Source: JAFLDD01 sp049314715
GTDB lineage: Bacteria; Pseudomonadota; Alphaproteobacteria; Rickettsiales; UBA3002
Assembly: GCA_049314715.1 (NCBI GenBank)
Contig: JBMOEL010000012.1
Span: forward strand, 1-25,141
DNA: 25,141 nt
Direction of reading: 5' to 3'
Program-made: the position numbers and the translations under genes
The notes under the pieces: model-generated
What the model was told of the DNA's origin: nothing
Database searches by the model: none
Seen by the model: the letters and a program-made list of their open reading frames with translations, nothing else
Shown: positions 22,843 to 25,141 of the stretch, in pieces
How the letters are laid out: the number at the start of each line of letters is the position of its first letter
How positions within the stretch are numbered: position 1 is the first letter of the stretch

Positions 22843-23931
22843 ATGAGCGCAGCTTCAGAGACAGCAAAACTAGCAGAGATGGTTGGTGATTTAACCAGAC
22901 AGCTTAACGAATTACATGCCGCTAAGACACTAGATGCCGCATCTAAAGCAGCTGGAGATACTATTAGGAGCGCTGAAGCAATAAAGGATGCTGCTGTCGC
23001 AAATGCTGCTTTAGCCAACAGTGCGACTGGCCTTTTCGAACGACTCCATACAGCGATTAGAGGAAGCAATTTTGATGATGCAGCTAAAGTATTAGAAGAT
23101 GTTCGTACATTGGTACAAGCAAATAAACTGACAGGAGTGAATGTTCCCGATAATATAGCTGGTATCTTAACTGCTGTTGAAAAGACTGCGGATGATTTTA
23201 TAAAGTCTATCCCAAAAGAACTAGATGCATTAACGCTAAATAGTAAATTTGCAGATCTTGGGTCAAGGTTGAAGCTTAGCACCATGTCGGTGGACTCGCT
23301 CAATATTTTTGTGTGCAACCTATCCGATACGGTAGCGAAGATTCATAAAAACAAACCTGTTGATGCTAACTTACAGGAATTAGCAAATGCTAAAGCAGAT
23401 CTCGCTGCTTTGGCTGCAAGATTAGACAAGATTGAGGTGGTTGGGGGTGATAGAGGGCCCGCTCTTCAGAGTATAGGCGAACTCTCTCAAACTATCGAAA
23501 CCAGAGTAGCAGACGCGATTGCAGCAAAAACCGCTATTTTAGTAAAGAAATTGCGCAGCCCTGACGAGATAAAACTTGAAGGATTGCAGAAGCTTTTAAC
23601 AGAAGCTCGAGCTCGTAAAGCTGAGATGGTAGCAGTAGGCGGTGATACGCACTTATTAAGAACGGTTGATTTGGAGATTGCAAGGTTGGGTCGGAGTATT
23701 AAAGCTCAGGAAGGCAAAATAGAAAAATTTGTTGGCCCTGAACTTGCTACTGTTAAAGCGGCTGGAAAAGATTTACGAAAGCTGAAGGCAGAAATAGAGA
23801 AGGCTGGGTATGAAGGTCCCCCAGCTCTCGAAACGTTGCTAGACGATATACCTACCATGGCGGCTAACGCTGCTACTAGAGTCGAGAGGGCACTTTCGAG
23901 CGCTAGAACGGCTAGTTCTGCGGCTAGATAA
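22843..23931 (+). CDS. Ala-rich alpha-helical protein of unknown function, ends at in-frame TAA
   Basis: I do not recognise this protein. The 362-residue product is rich in Ala, Lys, Glu, Asp and Leu and looks helical throughout, with coiled-coil-like stretches such as LQELANAKADLAALAARLDK and KAAGKDLRKLKAEIEKAG. It has no signal peptide, membrane segment or catalytic motif. ATG at 22843 is chosen because GGGGA (22833-22837) lies five bases upstream; the TTG at 22831 would include that site. Codon use differs from its neighbours: 13 of 20 Arg codons are AGA/AGG, which the genes to the left rarely use. The frame stops at TAA 23929-23931 in the middle of helical sequence and is open again right after it, so the real gene may be much longer. 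Confidence 0.7.
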   Translation: MSAASETAKLAEMVGDLTRQLNELHAAKTLDAASKAAGDTIRSAEAIKDAAVANAALANSATGLFERLHTAIRGSNFDDAAKVLEDVRTLVQANKLTGVNVPDNIAGILTAVEKTADDFIKSIPKELDALTLNSKFADLGSRLKLSTMSVDSLNIFVCNLSDTVAKIHKNKPVDANLQELANAKADLAALAARLDKIEVVGGDRGPALQSIGELSQTIETRVADAIAAKTAILVKKLRSPDEIKLEGLQKLLTEARARKAEMVAVGGDTHLLRTVDLEIARLGRSIKAQEGKIEKFVGPELATVKAAGKDLRKLKAEIEKAGYEGPPALETLLDDIPTMAANAATRVERALSSARTASSAAR

Positions 23932-25141
23932 ATATCACCACAAGCCGATGTACTAACGAATATAACAAATCTCGCGGGTGCATCAGGACGTATCGAGTCG
24001 GCAGCGCATATTAGTAGGTTTATTCCTGTCGAAGCTGTGAGGACTTTTATTAGTTCAAAAGCAGGATTATTGAAATTTGATTCTCAATCAAACGACTGGA
24101 CGGGTGCATTCACCGATCTTCACAAGGCAAGAGCAGCGTTCGTAAAACTTAAGACGGACGCAACAGGCGCTGATGGAGCTGATTCATTACTTGATGGTCA
24201 TATCTCTAGCATTGATAAGGCGCTTGAAGCGGTTGAATCAAAAGTGATGAAAGCTATTGGTGAACGGCCTACCTTCGATCAAGCAAAAGTTGAGCTTGGC
24301 TTAGCTGATGATTTCCACACGCAAGAGTTTCCAGATCGTGTGATAAGTAGGGCTGTGGACGCGTTGGACAAACGTGTGGTTGCAGAAGCAAAAGTGCTTC
24401 ATAAAAGCGACCCAGCTATGGCGCTGCGTTATACTCAAGAAATGAATAGGCGCTTGGGAAGAATTCATGAAGTTGCATCGCAACAGCTGCGTGGTGAAGA
24501 ATCTGTCACGGCGGTAAGAGGTGCTTTAGCCCTAGGTAAAACAGATCGTGCACATGTTGCTGCGGTAGCGCATGGGCTTGGTGCTGATACTAAAACTGCT
24601 GCAAAAGTTGCGCGCGGTGTTGAGGAGGCCGCAAGCAGGTTGGGTGGTAAATTTGGTAAGCTTCGTCATGCGGCGGGTAGTGTTAAGGATGCAGTCAAGA
24701 AAATCGACGATTTAAGTGGCAGAGCATCTAAACTGATTACAACGGCAGATGACGCTATTTTGAATCTGGCGCGCTCTACCAAGAGCGGCTTTAGCTTCGG
24801 CGGTGATAGCAGCACACGTGAATGTCAGCGTGTTATTAACAAACTTTCTGATTACGCAGATTTTGCACATGACACGGATAGAGGCCAAGGTCTGTATCAG
24901 GTATTTGGTGAAGAACATCACAAACTCATTGATGCAGTTAGAAACATTGATTTTAACAGGCCGCTCACTGATGCAGATAGAAAAGTTCTCAGAACATTTG
25001 CTACAGAATTGAAAGAGAGAGAAGTAACGTTGGCTGGAGATACAAAGAAACAGTTCGAGGCTATGAAAACGGGCATCAGGCACATTAAAGAAATTAGTGA
25101 TGCAGCGATACCGGGTGAAGTGGTTGATTTTAAGAAGCTTG
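23932..25141 (+). CDS. Same-frame continuation of the helical protein after the TAA (partial, reaches window end)
   Basis: Directly after the TAA, the same frame runs 403 codons without a stop to the window edge. The sequence resembles the upstream part: Ala/Lys/Asp-rich and helical, for example AAKVARGVEEAASRLGGKFG followed by KLRHAAGSVKDAVKKIDDL. It shows the same AGA/AGG-rich Arg usage (16 of 28). No credible start follows the stop: the first candidates are GTG 24037, TTG 24070 and ATG 24247, none with a proper ribosome site. This suggests one long gene interrupted by a nonsense change (CAA, GAA or AAA to TAA), a sequencing error, or read-through. If it is not translated, this 1.2 kb is a pseudogene remnant. 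I found no known domain. Confidence 0.6.
   Translation, partial: MSPQADVLTNITNLAGASGRIESAAHISRFIPVEAVRTFISSKAGLLKFDSQSNDWTGAFTDLHKARAAFVKLKTDATGADGADSLLDGHISSIDKALEAVESKVMKAIGERPTFDQAKVELGLADDFHTQEFPDRVISRAVDALDKRVVAEAKVLHKSDPAMALRYTQEMNRRLGRIHEVASQQLRGEESVTAVRGALALGKTDRAHVAAVAHGLGADTKTAAKVARGVEEAASRLGGKFGKLRHAAGSVKDAVKKIDDLSGRASKLITTADDAILNLARSTKSGFSFGGDSSTRECQRVINKLSDYADFAHDTDRGQGLYQVFGEEHHKLIDAVRNIDFNRPLTDADRKVLRTFATELKEREVTLAGDTKKQFEAMKTGIRHIKEISDAAIPGEVVDFKKL

Noticed and set aside
22713..23318. 201-codon minus-strand frame opposite the helical gene
   Set aside because: It is Ser/Ala-rich mirror sequence of an Ala-rich gene, has no ribosome site or family resemblance, and the plus-strand frame has a good start and a much longer open run.
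23929..23931. TAA reassigned as a sense codon in this organism
   Set aside because: Other confident genes here (ridA-like, scoA, yciB) end with TAA at the expected family length, so the code is standard.
1..25141. CRISPR arrays, tRNA or rRNA genes, insertion sequences
   Set aside because: No regularly spaced repeats, no cloverleaf or rRNA-like segments, and no transposase or integrase sequences were seen on either strand.

Overview
The window looks like a chromosomal segment of an alphaproteobacterium. Pointers are two tandem DUF2336 genes (a family found mainly in Alphaproteobacteria), two intergenic TTAA-N7-TTAA sites that match the CtrA box, a GGDGFML-type NAD kinase, a PrtD/HlyD-type type I exporter, and a type IV secretion pilin/VirB4 pair reminiscent of rickettsial-type systems. 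Base composition is close to balanced, and Arg codons are almost all CGN except at the right end. No rRNA, tRNA, CRISPR array, insertion sequence or phage gene was recognised.

Layout, left to right. (1) 1-2183, minus strand: a VirB2-like pilin gene, a hairpin terminator, then a VirB4-like ATPase that runs off the left edge and has a degenerate Walker A motif. (2) 2385-2849, plus: a RidA-family protein, whose stop overlaps the stop of the next unit. (3) 2846-5181, minus: an EmrA/EmrB-type drug efflux pair with an unusually short EmrA. (4) 5288-8042, minus: scoA-scoB (succinyl-CoA:3-ketoacid CoA-transferase) followed by a membrane-anchored spermidine-synthase-like protein. (5) 8211-13438, plus: DUF2336, DUF2336, NAD kinase, EamA transporter and a GT4 glycosyltransferase, mostly joined by ATGA overlaps, with a perfect CtrA box upstream. 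(6) 13447-17581, minus: EamA transporter, type I secretion ABC transporter and its HlyD-type adaptor. (7) 17606-21231, plus: glnD and a CCA-adding-enzyme-like gene, overlapping by ATGA. (8) 21242-21994, minus: a PhoB-like regulator. (9) 22112-22672, plus: yciB, with a second CtrA-like box in the phoB/yciB gap. (10) 22843-25141, plus: a long Ala-rich helical protein of unknown function, broken by one in-frame TAA and open again in the same frame to the window end.

Most of the window is ordinary housekeeping and transport. The parts that deserve attention are the two ends: the pilin with a VirB4 that seems unable to bind ATP in the usual way, and the foreign-looking helical gene with its single in-frame stop. 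The window contains two protein-export machines (T4SS parts and a T1SS) and one large protein without a signal peptide. Linking them is speculation, because no secretion signal was recognised.
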